Position numbers and translations under genes: made by a program. This document shows positions 9,515 through 18,729 of a DNA stretch of 21,196 bases, in pieces. The notes under the pieces were generated by a model. That model did not search any database, had not been told where the DNA came from, and was given only the letters and a program-made list of their open reading frames with translations. Within the stretch, counting starts at the first letter, position 1; each line of letters begins with the position of its first letter. Origin of the DNA: Larix sibirica (Eukaryota > Streptophyta > Pinopsida > Pinales > Pinaceae). Where the stretch lies: positions 1 to 21,196 of the forward strand of contig NWUY0304642897.1 in assembly GCA_004151065.3 (NCBI GenBank), written 5' to 3'.

Positions 9515-9805
9515 CTAGTACCCTTCTGGTATATTTCCCTTCTAGTTACCTAATTAACGCTAATTAACGCTAAGGAAGCAAGGGGATTTATTTTCATTAC
9601 TGTCCTACCAACTTAATTGACTCGGAGCCACTGGGTCTCATTCAATCACACATAAACCATAAGGATATTGAATTGAGAAAGAATAATCTACTTCTTTTTA
9701 GGAATGGAACCTGTTCCCTTATTATATTTCCCTATAGAATTACCTATAGAACCAATATCTGTCCAACTGGTAGCCAAAGGAAGCAGGGAAGGATATTGAT
9801 TTTAA
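9515..9805 (+). repeat. Degenerate direct repeat about 200 bp apart, with inner tandem
   Basis: TATATTTCCCTTCTAGTTACC...GGAAGCAAGGGGATTTATTTT (about 9530-9592) is echoed by TATATTTCCCTATAGAATTACC...GGAAGCAGGGAAGGATATTGATTTT (about 9724-9804). Inside the first copy the 10-mer TAATTAACGC is tandem at 9551-9560 and 9561-9570. This indicates an old duplication followed by local slippage. Confidence 0.5.
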
Positions 9806-9816
9806 GGAAGGATTTC

Positions 9817-9832
9817 TCGGGGCGAACCCCGA
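9817..9832. repeat. Tight GC hairpin with CGAA loop
   Basis: TCGGGG (9817-9822) pairs with CCCCGA (9827-9832) around a 4-nt CGAA loop. It is a compact stable stem in a T-rich setting, followed by a C-run (to about 9845). A transcript-end or processing role is possible but unsupported. Confidence 0.55.
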
Positions 9833-9839
9833 ACCCCCT

Positions 9840-10225
9840 CCCCGCCCTGTAACCTGTGCTCGGATCCCGAATGAATGGTCCTATGCTCCTCTATAATCGG
9901 TAACTAACCCTGTCCTGAGATTATCCCCTAAAAATCCTTATGCACTTCCCCCTCCACCCCTCTACTTGTTCGGAGATAAAATAATATGTTTTCGGAGGTG
10001 ATATGTAGATAATGGAATGTGCTTTGGATGAGAATTTCGTTTCGTTGCCGCTTTTAAGATGTCTGAAGAAGTTGAAAGCAAGAAGTTCAAAGCAAAGGTA
10101 TGTTATCCTATAGTGGGGTAATGATCTCGAGGTATCGAGGTGCAGGAATTTTGATTTTATATAAGTTTCATTTGAGAATGGATGGTATTTAATTTGGATC
10201 TGTGCTTCTTAGTATACTCCTTCAG
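9840..10225. other. Gene-free spacer
   Basis: No gene recognised. A stretch at 10063-10099 could read as a short Lys/Glu-rich peptide (ATGTCTGAAGAAGTTGAAAG...) ending at AAGGTATG, which resembles a nuclear exon and donor site, but there is no supporting frame on either side. Confidence 0.4.
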
Positions 10226-10229
10226 TCGC

Positions 10230-10416
10230 TAAGGTCTAATGGTAAGTGGATACAGACCTGGTAATGTAAGGTCTAATGGTAAGTGGATCCGGATCCAGAC
10301 CTGCTAACTAACCCAATAAGCCCAGTCAGCCATTTCAACCACACCCACCGATGGGAAGGTAGGACCGGCCTTCCTTCCTTATTTATTTCTTTTTTATTTA
10401 TAAGGTATAATGGTAA
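10230..10416 (+). repeat. TAAGGTCTAATGGTAAGTGGAT tandem duplication with third diverged copy
   Basis: The 22-mer beginning TAAGGTCTAATGGTAAG is exact at 10230-10251 and 10267-10288 (37 apart). Each is followed by CAGACCTG, after a GGATCC duplication in the second copy. A diverged copy TAAGGTATAATGGTAA lies at 10401-10416. GGTCT and AGACC within each unit can pair. The TAATGGTAA word is reminiscent of a tRNA D-arm, but no tRNA fold follows. Confidence 0.7.
10354..10374. repeat. Small inverted repeat GGAAGG/CCTTCC
   Basis: GGAAGG (10354-10359) pairs with CCTTCC (10369-10374) around TAGGACCGG, followed by a second TTCCTT. Short GGAAGG/AAGG-flanked elements are known in some cycad mitochondria, but I cannot show this belongs to that family. 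Confidence 0.4.
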
Positions 10417-10599
10417 TAGGTCTAATGCTATGCCCGGTCTATACTGTGTTTCCTTGGTTCGAACTATAAATTGCGCCCTGTGAGCTTTGCCCGCCCGGTC
10501 TGGTCTACTTGACTTAAAACTGAAATGGGTTGGTAAGAGCTATACCTGTTGATTACTAGCTATGCCGGGTATTGTTTGGCTTGCTAATATTGGTTGGGA

Positions 10600-10680
10600 A
10601 TTAGGAATATATCGTATATAGTATATCATATATAGATAGATCTCGATATATGGATTCAAGAATATATTATATATGAGCAT
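10600..10680. repeat. TA-rich microsatellite-like tract
   Basis: ATATAT, GTATATAG and ATATAGATAGATC words dominate, with several overlapping palindromes. This is low-complexity sequence with no coding content. Confidence 0.55.
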
Positions 10681-10758
10681 ATGTGACCCGATTCAGGATA
10701 TTTTACTTGTCTTATTTTGGTTGGGTGGGCAAACGAATTACTGTAGAGATGAGTAGGA

Positions 10759-10772
10759 CCCTTTCGAAAGGG
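10759..10772. repeat. Perfect 14-bp palindrome
   Basis: CCCTTTCGAAAGGG is fully self-complementary with no loop. It lies inside a 60-codon forward frame (10683-10865) that matches no family I recognise. It could form a cruciform, but no function is indicated. Confidence 0.5.
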
Positions 10773-10869
10773 ATGGGTAGGCACATCGAAGGGCAGCAAC
10801 TGCACCAACCGGATAACCATGAGCTCCAGCATACTTGCCTGAGAGCTGGGACAATGAAAGCTTGATCCG

Positions 10870-11350
10870 TTGCATACACTTATTTTACATTACTAGATCA
10901 GTCATCTCGATAGGATTAAGGTCGTAACACCAATATTAAAGGCACAACACCAATCTCAGATACGGATAACCCCGGAGCAGGAGCAACCAGAGCGGGACCA
11001 GTTTATTCGTTATCTCGCAAAGCAGTTGCATTTCACTCACACCTTACTCCATCAGAGCTAGAGATAGGAACAGTGGGATAGCCAGAGCGGGGAGAACAGA
11101 GAACGATGGCGAATCAGATAAATCCGACAAATCAATGAATGCGCTAGATCGATCGGCAGAAGTAGAAACCTAAAGTATAGTTGGATCGTCTTTCCCTACG
11201 CACCTTTTAGTCATAGTCATTTCTACGTACCGATCAGAGGAGCGAGATAAGCTCGAACGGGAAAAAAGCGGTGCAACTCCAATTCCAAATCTGTTTATGG
11301 CGGAGTGAACAACCGGCCACTACTAGGCTGACTAATAAATCTTTAATTCT
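10870..11350. other. Spacer of balanced composition, nothing recognised
   Basis: This stretch is less skewed and richer in G and C than its neighbours. AACACCAAT is repeated (10926-10934 and 10946-10954), and CCAGAGCGGG is repeated (near 10988 and 11082). No frame, RNA fold or transposon motif was recognised. Confidence 0.45.
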
Positions 11351-11353
11351 TTA

Positions 11354-11399
11354 TTAATTCTGTTTCCTTTGAATGAATTTCAACATGAAACAGAATTAA
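11354..11399. repeat. Stem-loop with perfect 13-bp arms
   Basis: TTAATTCTGTTTC (11354-11366) is the exact reverse complement of GAAACAGAATTAA (11387-11399); the loop is 20 nt. Perfect arms of this length in otherwise decayed DNA suggest recent origin or constraint. Such structures often define mRNA 3' ends in plant mitochondria, but no gene is recognised upstream. Confidence 0.7.
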
Positions 11400-11590
11400 G
11401 GTTTATAGGCATAGCTCCGATTCATCATGGCTTCTTCATCTCGTTAGTTCATTATTACATAGGTAATATTAATTGGTACAACACCCTTCCCCCCTTCTAT
11501 TACTTACTGCGTAAAAGAGGTTTTATAGGCGAATAACCACAACTATCACGAGATTCGCTTCGATCAATCCATAAATGCAAAAAGGAAAAG

Positions 11591-11616
11591 CTTGCTTGAC
11601 CGTAAGGGAGAGCAAG
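11591..11616. repeat. Small stem-loop
   Basis: CTTGCT (11591-11596) pairs with AGCAAG (11611-11616) around a 14-nt loop. It is short, so its significance is doubtful. Confidence 0.4.
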
Positions 11617-11951
11617 GAAATCAATTTCTTTTTAATAACTTATGGAATTAAAGCTGCAGTGTATAAAACTACCATACCAAGCACCCATTAGGCCTAGTAT
11701 ACCTGCTGCTGCTTTTCTTTCTCCGGTAAGTAAACTTCCTTCTATTATTTACGCAATGAGAGATTATCCAGCCCCCTCGCCTCATCACTTGAAGAGAAGA
11801 GATCCTCGCATGAAGGACCCTAGGGGTTTTTAATTCAACCTTGTTATCCTGGGTTATGCCCTATGTCGTCAATCTGCAGTCTCCATCTCTTTGGGTTCCT
11901 GGTGGTTTCCTTGATAAAAGAGAATCTTAAAGGCCTCTTGAAGGTAGGTTT

Positions 11952-11976
11952 AAGGAGCCGGGGGCAGGGGCTCCTT
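11952..11976. repeat. Stem-loop AAGGAGCC/GGCTCCTT
   Basis: AAGGAGCC (11952-11959) pairs perfectly with GGCTCCTT (11969-11976) around a 9-nt G-rich loop. The loop and inner arms contain a GGGGGCAGGGG run that could alternatively slip. It lies after a 63-codon frame at 11642-11833 that I cannot assign. Confidence 0.55.
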
Positions 11977-12056
11977 GTATTGTGGAATTTGAAATAGTTC
12001 ACTTTATAACTAATTAAAAGGAGCTCTATCTATTTACTATTACACCAGCTTCAATA

Positions 12057-12097
12057 TTCCTAAGCCTACTCTATATCTGTTCTATTTCCTAAGCCTA
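12057..12097 (+). repeat. Duplication TTCCTAAGCCTA
   Basis: The exact 12-mer is at 12057-12068 and 12086-12097 (29 apart), joined by a T/C-rich linker that itself repeats CTAT words. Confidence 0.6.
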
Positions 12098-12472
12098 TCT
12101 TAATATAAGAGGTTGGCTAATATCTACTAGGTTGGTCCGGGCTTTCTATATAATTTATTCTATCTAATATTGAAAAGGTGAGTAAGTAAAGGTAAGTAAG
12201 TCTACGATTGTCAATAGGAATTTCCCTCCACGCGTAACTACCTCATAGCCTAGTTCCTCATACCATGTATATAGCCTAGACACCCACCAAGAGAGTAAAA
12301 TAATATCGATCATGATAGGAAAGAGAGGGAATAAAGATTGATCATTCAAGGTGGTTGGTTCCTATCCTGCTGATAAGTAATGAAGAAGAGCTCCTATAAT
12401 TTCTGTTTAAAGGGTTAATGTAGCTCCTCTGTCACTGTATTATCTATTATTTATCCACTTTATTATCTTTTA

Positions 12473-12490
12473 TTTATATAAACTAAAGAC
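12473..12490 (+). repeat. Dispersed 18-mer, copy 2
   Basis: TTTATATAAACTAAAGAC is identical to 3532-3549. It is the longest exact dispersed match I noticed across the window. Confidence 0.65.
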
Positions 12491-12542
12491 CAAGCCTCTA
12501 CTCTATTCCTCTACCTTTACTTATTAATTAAGGGAATACTAT

Positions 12543-12564
12543 CCATTTAGAAACCATTTAGAAA
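12543..12564 (+). repeat. Perfect 11-bp tandem duplication
   Basis: CCATTTAGAAA is at 12543-12553 and immediately again at 12554-12564, a clean slippage product. Confidence 0.75.
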
Positions 12565-12595
12565 TCCTTAATTCCTTAAAGTTAGGATTCTTTTT

Positions 12596-12652
12596 AGTTA
12601 GTAAGTTATAGCTTAGTCAGTAAGTTAAAGCTAAGTCAGTAAGTTAAAGGGT
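12596..12652 (+). repeat. Three-copy 19-bp tandem repeat
   Basis: AGTyAGTAAGTTAwAGCTw is repeated at 12596-12614, 12615-12633 and 12634-12652; the last copy ends in GGGT. GTAAGTTA-like words continue on both sides (12653 onwards and around 12180-12200). This is a young minisatellite with a few substitutions. Confidence 0.8.
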
Positions 12653-12659
12653 AAGTTAT

Positions 12660-13100
12660 TTATAGGTTTCTCTATTTATTATTTAAGTTGTTAGCTAGTT
12701 AGCCTATCTCATACAACCATAACTAAGTTACTAAGTCCTCATACTAATCCTTGCTATTCTAACTTGCTACTCTAAGTAAGGAATCCCCACATCATAAGTA
12801 AAGGAGCTCTAGGTTGTAAACACCACATAATCTATTGTGAAAGGCCTAATTGTCTATCCTTATTTTAACACTCTTCTATATATGTACTAATCTCTTATTT
12901 TACTTTGATTATAGAGCAGGAGTCAATACTATAGTTTCTATTTTTATTGACTTAACAATATCTTAAAGGGTTTATTACTTCCTCAACATCATCTACTTCA
13001 TAGTCTTAATATTTCTCTTTCCTACTCATCATTTATTTAACCATTAAATCTTCATCTTCATTCCTCTACATAATCTTCATTTCTATACATAATAAAAACT
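12660..13100. other. AT-rich gene-free spacer
   Basis: No gene, RNA fold or transposon motif recognised. ACTAAGT, CTTATTTTA and TCTTCAT words recur, with the C+T bias of neighbouring repeats. Confidence 0.45.
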
Positions 13101-13103
13101 AAA

Positions 13104-13148
13104 CATAAAAATTAGAATTGCTATGCTATCATGATTCTAATTTTTATG
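13104..13148. repeat. Stem-loop with perfect 15-bp arms
   Basis: CATAAAAATTAGAAT (13104-13118) is the exact reverse complement of ATTCTAATTTTTATG (13134-13148); the loop is 15 nt. Two G-T pairs could extend the stem inward. This is the longest perfect inverted repeat I found. It may be a fold-back insertion or a transcript-end structure; neither is demonstrated. Confidence 0.75.
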
Positions 13149-13399
13149 ATTGTGATTTATGTGATTCAGCAACAAGGGTTCATCTATATAAGGAGCTAAG
13201 GGTGAAGATATCCTCCTTTGAGCTCTAAGCAAGGATCTGAGATATAGTGGTTATTAGGGTTCTTCCCTTATTACATATGTTGTGGGTTGTCCGGCAGAGT
13301 TCCTAGGGCTACTATTATCTTAATGCTTCATTAAAGTTATAGTCATTAAAGGGGGCACCTGAAAAGCATCACCTCACATTGAAAGAGAAATTTCCAGGG

Positions 13400-14600
13400 C
13401 TAATCCGCTATTACCTATAAGGAGGCACATACTTGAAAAGGGGTAAAAAGGGAAGCATGGGAAATATTAAGGGACATGCTATAAAGGAGGGGGAATTTGA
13501 AAAAGAGAGCCTAGGAAAGAGTTACCCTATATCCTATCTCGAGGAGGAATACACTCCCATAACCCATTTTACGTAACCCTAAGGAAACACTTCGCTCCTA
13601 ATATTCTTGTTATTGCATAAAGTTTGGCAAAGCACTTCACCTTTATGGGGCTTACTTCAAAATAAAACCCTCATTTTTCATTTTCAAACATTAGCTATAA
13701 AATGGTCATTTAAAAAGTACAATTAAGGAGGTAAGCCTCTTTATAAGTATATCAGAAAATAAGCCCCTCATATAAAAAGGTAAGCCCTTTTAGGAGACAT
13801 CAACAACCCAGAGAGGCAATTCACAAAGAAATAGGAAAGCATATCACAAATTATATATAGTTTAACAGACCAGAGAAGGGGTTAGCCATAATAAAAAGGG
13901 TTAGCTATGGGAAGGTTAGCATTTCTTAAAGCCCGTCAAGAAGCACCTTAACAAAGGAAAGAAAACAACCCATTAAGCCGACACCCCTTAAGATCCCTTT
14001 AAGGCTAGGAAATAAAAGATCAATAAGGTTCCCGGTAAGCTTAGCACCTACCTCCTTGACAAGAGCCTATATTTTAAGCTAGAGCACTAACCCAGAAGAT
14101 AAAAGTAAAAGGTAGCTTTACCTATAAATTCTCGGTAAGGTTAACACTTGTCTCCTTTATAAGGGCCTTTCCATTGGTGCCTTTCTATTGATGATACCAC
14201 GTACCTCTTTACAATACAATACTGTATCTCTTTACTGATTACTCATAAGGTAATATCTCCCTCTCGGCAAAGCTTACCTCTCTAGCCCTTCTCTCAATAA
14301 GGTTAACGCCCACCTTCTTCCCACCTTCTTAGCGTCTACCTCCTTATAGTTGGTAAGGCTTAGTTGGTAAGGAAGGAAGGATACCAGACCCCTTTCCCAG
14401 TACCATAACTCCTCATTGGTAAAGCTGCTGTGCATTCTTTATAAGGGCACCATACCTCTCTTTATAAAGGGGCACTAGAACCCTTTGCCAATAAGCTTAT
14501 TGTACCTCCTTGGTAAGGTTACCACACCTCTTTCTAAAGTACCATACCTCTTTATTGGCTAGGTTACCATCACCCTTTCTTATGAGGCGTAACACTTTTG
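13400..14600 (+). repeat. Long degenerate array of GGTAAGsTTA / CTTTATAAGG modules
   Basis: Two modules alternate over more than a kilobase: GGTAAG(C/G)TTArCAC with (C/T)ACCTCCTT, and the near-palindrome CTTTATAAGG. The clearest pair is 14033-14068 and 14133-14168, exactly 100 apart and identical at 28 of 36 positions. Looser copies are near 14264, 14296, 14350, 14417, 14510 and 14560. Earlier modules (13420, 13480, 13727-13790, 13870-13920) are more purine-rich. GAGGCGTAACA is also exactly repeated near 14584 and 14615. Antisense frame 14497-14700 is a by-product. No coding or RNA function is apparent. Confidence 0.6.
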
Positions 14601-14729
14601 ATGGGAATAAATATGAGGCGTAACATATTGAAAGCCTGTAAGTAAGGTAAGGACCCGAACAAGGAAAGTGAGGCCCCGTTCGGAACCAGTTAATTGGCAA
14701 GCTCTCCGCCTCGCACTTTAGAACCCACT

Positions 14730-14780
14730 ATCTCTCGGACTTGACAACCTAAATTTGCAACCCCACAATCTCTCGGACTT
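14730..14780 (+). repeat. 13-bp direct repeat ATCTCTCGGACTT
   Basis: The exact 13-mer is at 14730-14742 and 14768-14780, 38 apart, each followed by TTGAAC/TGACAAC. A weaker earlier copy (CTCTCCGCCTCGCACTTTAGAACCC compressed) may precede it at about 14702. Confidence 0.6.
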
Positions 14781-14799
14781 TTGAACTTATACCTTTAAG

Positions 14800-15200
14800 G
14801 CACTTTGCCAGCCTTCTAACTTACTTTCTTTCCTGATCTACACACTAGAGAAACAACACACCCTAACGGCGGGGTGATCCGGGAGCAGGCAGCTGTCACG
14901 TAACCAACCACCGACTCTTAAATATAAAAGCTGCCTGACTGAGAACTTCGACGCGAGACTAAATGCCTTATCTGGCGTGGTGATAAAAGTGGTTCGTTGA
15001 TTCCACCCTTGCGAATCAAAAAATTGAATGAAATTCTGGGAGAACCGACACGGGTGAAGAAGTGATCGAGCTCAGACAACCAGATGGAAAACTGGCATTG
15101 ATCATCCTGGCAAGCAGCGTAAGAACCTGGCAATATATAAGAAAGCACTCCTTTCTACTCTATGGGTGCACTTAAAACTAACGATACTATGTTGTTGGCT
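14800..15200. other. Spacer with unassigned antisense frame
   Basis: The only frame is a 76-codon antisense one at 14918-15148, with fairly balanced amino-acid use and no family I recognise. Composition here is close to that of mitochondrial genes, so a decayed gene is conceivable, but no motif supports one. Confidence 0.3.
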
Positions 15201-15209
15201 GTTCGTCCG

Positions 15210-15237
15210 CAAGACTGCCCGCTCAAGACTGCCCGCT
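15210..15237 (+). repeat. Perfect 14-bp tandem duplication
   Basis: CAAGACTGCCCGCT is at 15210-15223 and directly again at 15224-15237, followed by a G-run and an A-run. Confidence 0.8.
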
Positions 15238-15415
15238 TTGGGGGAAAAAAAAGAACTCATAATAAAACAAGGACTCCTAATTGGTGACCCACCTACCTAA
15301 CACGATATGTTTTTTTATTGTCCCTCCTTCTTCCCGCCTAACCTCAACTACTGGGCTATGGGTAGATCCAGAAGGCAAGGACTAGGAAGATTGGCAGCAT
15401 GAAAAGTTGAGATCC

Positions 15416-15724
15416 CTATTTGTGTTTAAGTTGTACCCTTTGTAACTCCAACTTCAAAAAAAAAGAAAAGTGTTGTATCACCCCTTGTTTGGGGGTTTTA
15501 TCAACTGTGTTCCCAACCTGTATTTTTTTTTTTATAGCAACGATGCCATTTCCTGAAGTGTCTCTCTGTGTTCTGCTGTCTCTCTGTGTTCTGCTGGTGG
15601 AATGTAGTAACGCAATGGTGTGTGTTGCTCCAATGGAGGTAGCGTATGAAAGAAGCTGCCGCATAGACGAGACACCATACTGTGTGGTTGTGAGATGCCG
15701 ACTATGGCACTGAAACCATGGCAC
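15416..15724. other. Overlapping 97- and 102-codon frames on opposite strands
   Basis: The forward frame 15420-15713 starts with a Cys/Lys-rich stretch and has a Cys/Val/Leu-rich middle; the antisense frame 15416-15724 is Thr/Ser/Gln-rich. These are the longest frames in the window apart from the one at 6252. Both cross homopolymer runs (A9 near 15463, T11 at 15523-15533) and an 18-bp duplication, and neither resembles a known protein. I treat both as chance. Confidence 0.25.
15559..15594 (+). repeat. Perfect 18-bp tandem duplication
   Basis: TGTCTCTCTGTGTTCTGC is at 15559-15576 and immediately again at 15577-15594, followed by a further TG. It is a clean, probably recent slippage event. Confidence 0.85.
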
Positions 15725-17590
15725 TATGAGGTTCCACCACTACCGCATAGGGGTTGGCACCACTATCAGGTGAGGTGAGTTAGGCCGATAGTGAGTGAGT
15801 TCAAGCCTTTAGCCACACTAGCTCAAGTCTGTAGTGTAGGTTCCATGTAAGCCAACATAGACTCTCTTTAGTCTTAGCCTTAGGACTAGCCTGAGTAAGG
15901 TGCCTTAATGAAATGATCTTTAAACCAATCAATATAGAAATGAGCTTTATTTCAAATGAGTTCATCTTGAAACGATACTACTATTTAGCTTTAGCTAAGC
16001 TTAGATCTATAGTTCATTATTACTGGGTTTAGATCTCATCAGCTTACTTAGGTTTCTCATCCAATATAAGTTGGTAAGTGCAGGTTTCACCCAATAGAAC
16101 CAATATCAGTGTGAGTAAGAGCATTTCTTTCCACTTTTTCCTCTGAGCTGAGCTACCGGCGAAGAAGCAGCTTGTCAGTGCATGAAGCTAGTGCAAAATT
16201 GATGGCTTCTGGAACTAAAAAATCTGTCTATGTTGAAGAACTAGTTCTAATAATTTGACGAAAGTCAGGTCCTTTGCCCCCGCCGAATTTATTGGATTCC
16301 TGGTTTAAAAACAGTAGTTCTGACGCTGTAGTTAACAACATTAGTGCACTAGTTTTTCTAATAAGTGCAACAACTTAAGTGAGACACTTTGGGTCTCCAC
16401 TGGTAGCCTTCTGGTTGTGTTGATGCCAGCTTCTGGAGGTCAACCAATGCGCAAGTATCTAAAGTGCTAGTACCACCGGAAGTCCATTCAGTTTTTTCAA
16501 TGCACTCTTAGACCCTTAGTAGAAAAACTCTAGTTCAAATTAGTGCAAGTAGTTCTGTTTCTAATTAATTAGGTGTAGTTTTGAGAAATATTCTTTATGT
16601 AGTTGGTTATATTTCGAATGAGCCTATGGTGAAGGTATATTTCGACTTGCTACGGGGTGCTTGCTGCCTTTACTTGGGACTCTGCTTCTACTATGCTCTC
16701 TATGAAGGCGGCCTATGTAAACAACTATGCTGCTGCTATAGTTGGGTGCCCCTACTACTTATCTGCTAGAATAGAGTAAAGCCCTGCCACTCCTTGGCTA
16801 AAGAGCGAAATAAGTTCCGCCACTAATAAAATCTCTACATCTCTAGCTCTCCATGGGTTGAAATGTGCCAATGAATATGAGATAGCATATAGATTTTCAC
16901 CTTACCCCTCCCTTCCAGTGTGAAGCTCCGACAAGAGGTGTTAGTGTGGGTTTAGCCTCCGACAACGACGAATTTCATCAATGCGGATAAAAGCACAAAC
17001 TTATTCCAAAAGGTGTGTGTCTTCAAAGTGTGTGTCTGATGGTCCTTCCGCCACTCACCAGTCAAGTAATGATAGTGCCTAGTTGTTCTAAGAGAACGAA
17101 CTCTATTTCTCTAGCTAGTGCTTAGCTTTTTGTTGAGTTCAGAAGCTAACTCCTAGCTCTCTCTCTACTCTCTGTGCTTAGCCGGAGCTGTAGTGCGGGA
17201 CTCTATAGAATGATCAAGTCAGGAGTCTCCTTCATTAGCTTTTGCACTTTAAACCAGTTATTCTTTTAATTAATTATGATATCGCCATGGAGACGACTCT
17301 TCGGTGCATTCCCTCGTACCTTTCACTTTTCTATCTTAAATTTGAATCTGAGGTTGGAGCTTAGTTGGAGCCATGTCCATGTCCAGTGGATCTTCAAAAG
17401 ACACATGGGGTGGGTTAATTCTATCTAGTCTGATCTTGCCCAGATTCCGGTACTAGCTCTAGAGAGAGAAAGCCATAGTCTGTACGGTAAAGCCCTTCCT
17501 TATGGACTAGAGCGATAAAGCCATTCCTAGTCCTACTCATTCCTACTCCTACTAGACTATAGAGAACTATAGGTTCACAGTCCCACTTGC
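15725..17590. other. Gene-free spacer with short repeated phrases
   Basis: No gene recognised; the 62-codon frame 16581-16769 is Leu/Cys/Tyr-rich and unassigned. TTAGTGCACTAGTTTTTCTAAT (near 16342) is echoed by TTAGTGCAAGTAGTTCTGTTTC (near 16538), and CTAGTTCTAAT/GAAGAACTAG phrases occur near 16238. AGCTCTAG, CTACTCCTAC and CCGCCACT words recur from 16780 to 17590, including a small CCTACT microsatellite near 17530. Confidence 0.4.
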
Positions 17591-17599
17591 CTACGGTAT

Positions 17600-17615
17600 G
17601 GACTAGCTCTAGTCC
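17600..17615. repeat. Perfect inverted repeat GGACTAG-CT-CTAGTCC
   Basis: The 7-bp arms are separated by only 2 bases. GGACTAGAG (near 17503) and CTAGTCC words occur nearby, so this is part of a local repeat cluster. Confidence 0.5.
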
Positions 17616-17619
17616 CTAT

Positions 17620-18690
17620 AGTCTTTGGTCTTAGTCCCCTTCCCCTCTCCCTGAGCTCCAGCGAAGAAGCTATAGGTGGTTGTCTTCTCTCCTTTGAAAC
17701 AATAGGATAAGACCTTGGAAACCTAACCTGCAGAACCTGCAGACCTCATAGCAGGCAGACCTACTACTACAACCTATTTATATATGAGCTCGCATGGAGA
17801 CGTCCTTACCATAAAAAAAGAGAAGAATAAAATCTGGATCTAAATATTACCTAAGCTACTCTAATTCGCTCTAGTCCCCCTAGGTTAATCTCCACAGGGA
17901 GGGGCCTAACGATGCATTACTTATTACTCTTCGTTTCACACAGTGAGATAAACTGAGATCATATCTCTATCTCGAAAATAATTGATCGGTGCTAACGTGC
18001 TCACTTGTTCCCGCATTCCTTCTGCTTCCCCTCCATGCCGACTGCCTTGGGTAACTTCCTGGTGCCGTGCTCTTATCAGGGGGTCCAGGGGGGTGTTTTT
18101 CAACCTAGTTCCCTTAGTTGTTTAGGATCCTTATTTTGTTCCATCTACAGAGGCACAAGCAGCATCTAAGCAAGCAGAGGCCCGTGGCAATTCTTATATT
18201 ATGTAAAAGGGCGAAGGCAAAGTCAGAGCAAGGCAGGGTAGCGGGCAGGATAAAAAGACAGGAAGACTTTAGGGGCGGAGAAAGCAGTAAGACAGAAGGA
18301 CAAGGAAAGTAAAGTAAAACAGTAAGGCCTGGGGGCAGGAAAAAAGATAAGTTGGGACAGGAAGGTACGCTATATGAAGTGATGATTCTGTAACTGGTGG
18401 ATCTTTATCCGGGCGGGGGGCGGACTGTATAAAGGTAAACTTGCTTGATAAGGAATTAGAACTAGTTATACATATGGATCCTTGATGTTGGTAGATTCGC
18501 AAAAGGATCTGCGTCTGGCGCTGGTGGTGAATAAACTGGTTATGGGCTGGTTAAACCTGCGCTACCTTATCCATTGCTCTTTCCTTTCCTGCTGCTACCC
18601 TTGGTTCTGCCCCGCTTTTGCCTCTATATATGGATTATTTAGAACCAGAATCGCTGCAATTAATTAATCATTGTTAAAGTCCTAATTAAT
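17620..18690. other. Gene-free spacer
   Basis: AACCTGCAG is duplicated near 17727-17742, and CATGGAGACG recurs near 17286 and 17792. Between 18160 and 18380 is an A/G-rich stretch (AAGCAG, GGCAGG, GACAGGAAG words) that opens short frames on both strands. Frame 18482-18667 is unassigned. No RNA gene found. Confidence 0.4.
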
Positions 18691-18691
18691 C

Positions 18692-18728
18692 GAGGTAAAC
18701 CGCCCCTCTAATGGGCGGCTCCTACCTC
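18692..18728. repeat. Strong two-part stem-loop
   Basis: The inner stem CCGCCC (18700-18705) pairs with GGGCGG (18713-18718) around CTCTAAT; the outer stem GAGGTA (18692-18697) pairs with TACCTC (18723-18728), separated by a small AA/CTCC internal loop. Twelve mostly GC pairs make this the most stable local fold noticed. It resembles 3'-end stem-loops of plant mitochondrial transcripts, but no upstream gene is visible. Confidence 0.7.
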
Positions 18729-18729
18729 T

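Noticed and set aside
10063-10104. Lys/Glu-rich reading as a nuclear exon ending at a GT donor
   Set aside because: Too short, with no neighbouring exon or conserved protein match.
10450-10485. GGTTCGAACTAT as a tRNA T-arm
   Set aside because: No acceptor, D or anticodon stems could be fitted around it.
15416-15724. Overlapping frames on both strands as real genes
   Set aside because: They cross homopolymer runs and a perfect 18-bp duplication, and neither has a known motif.
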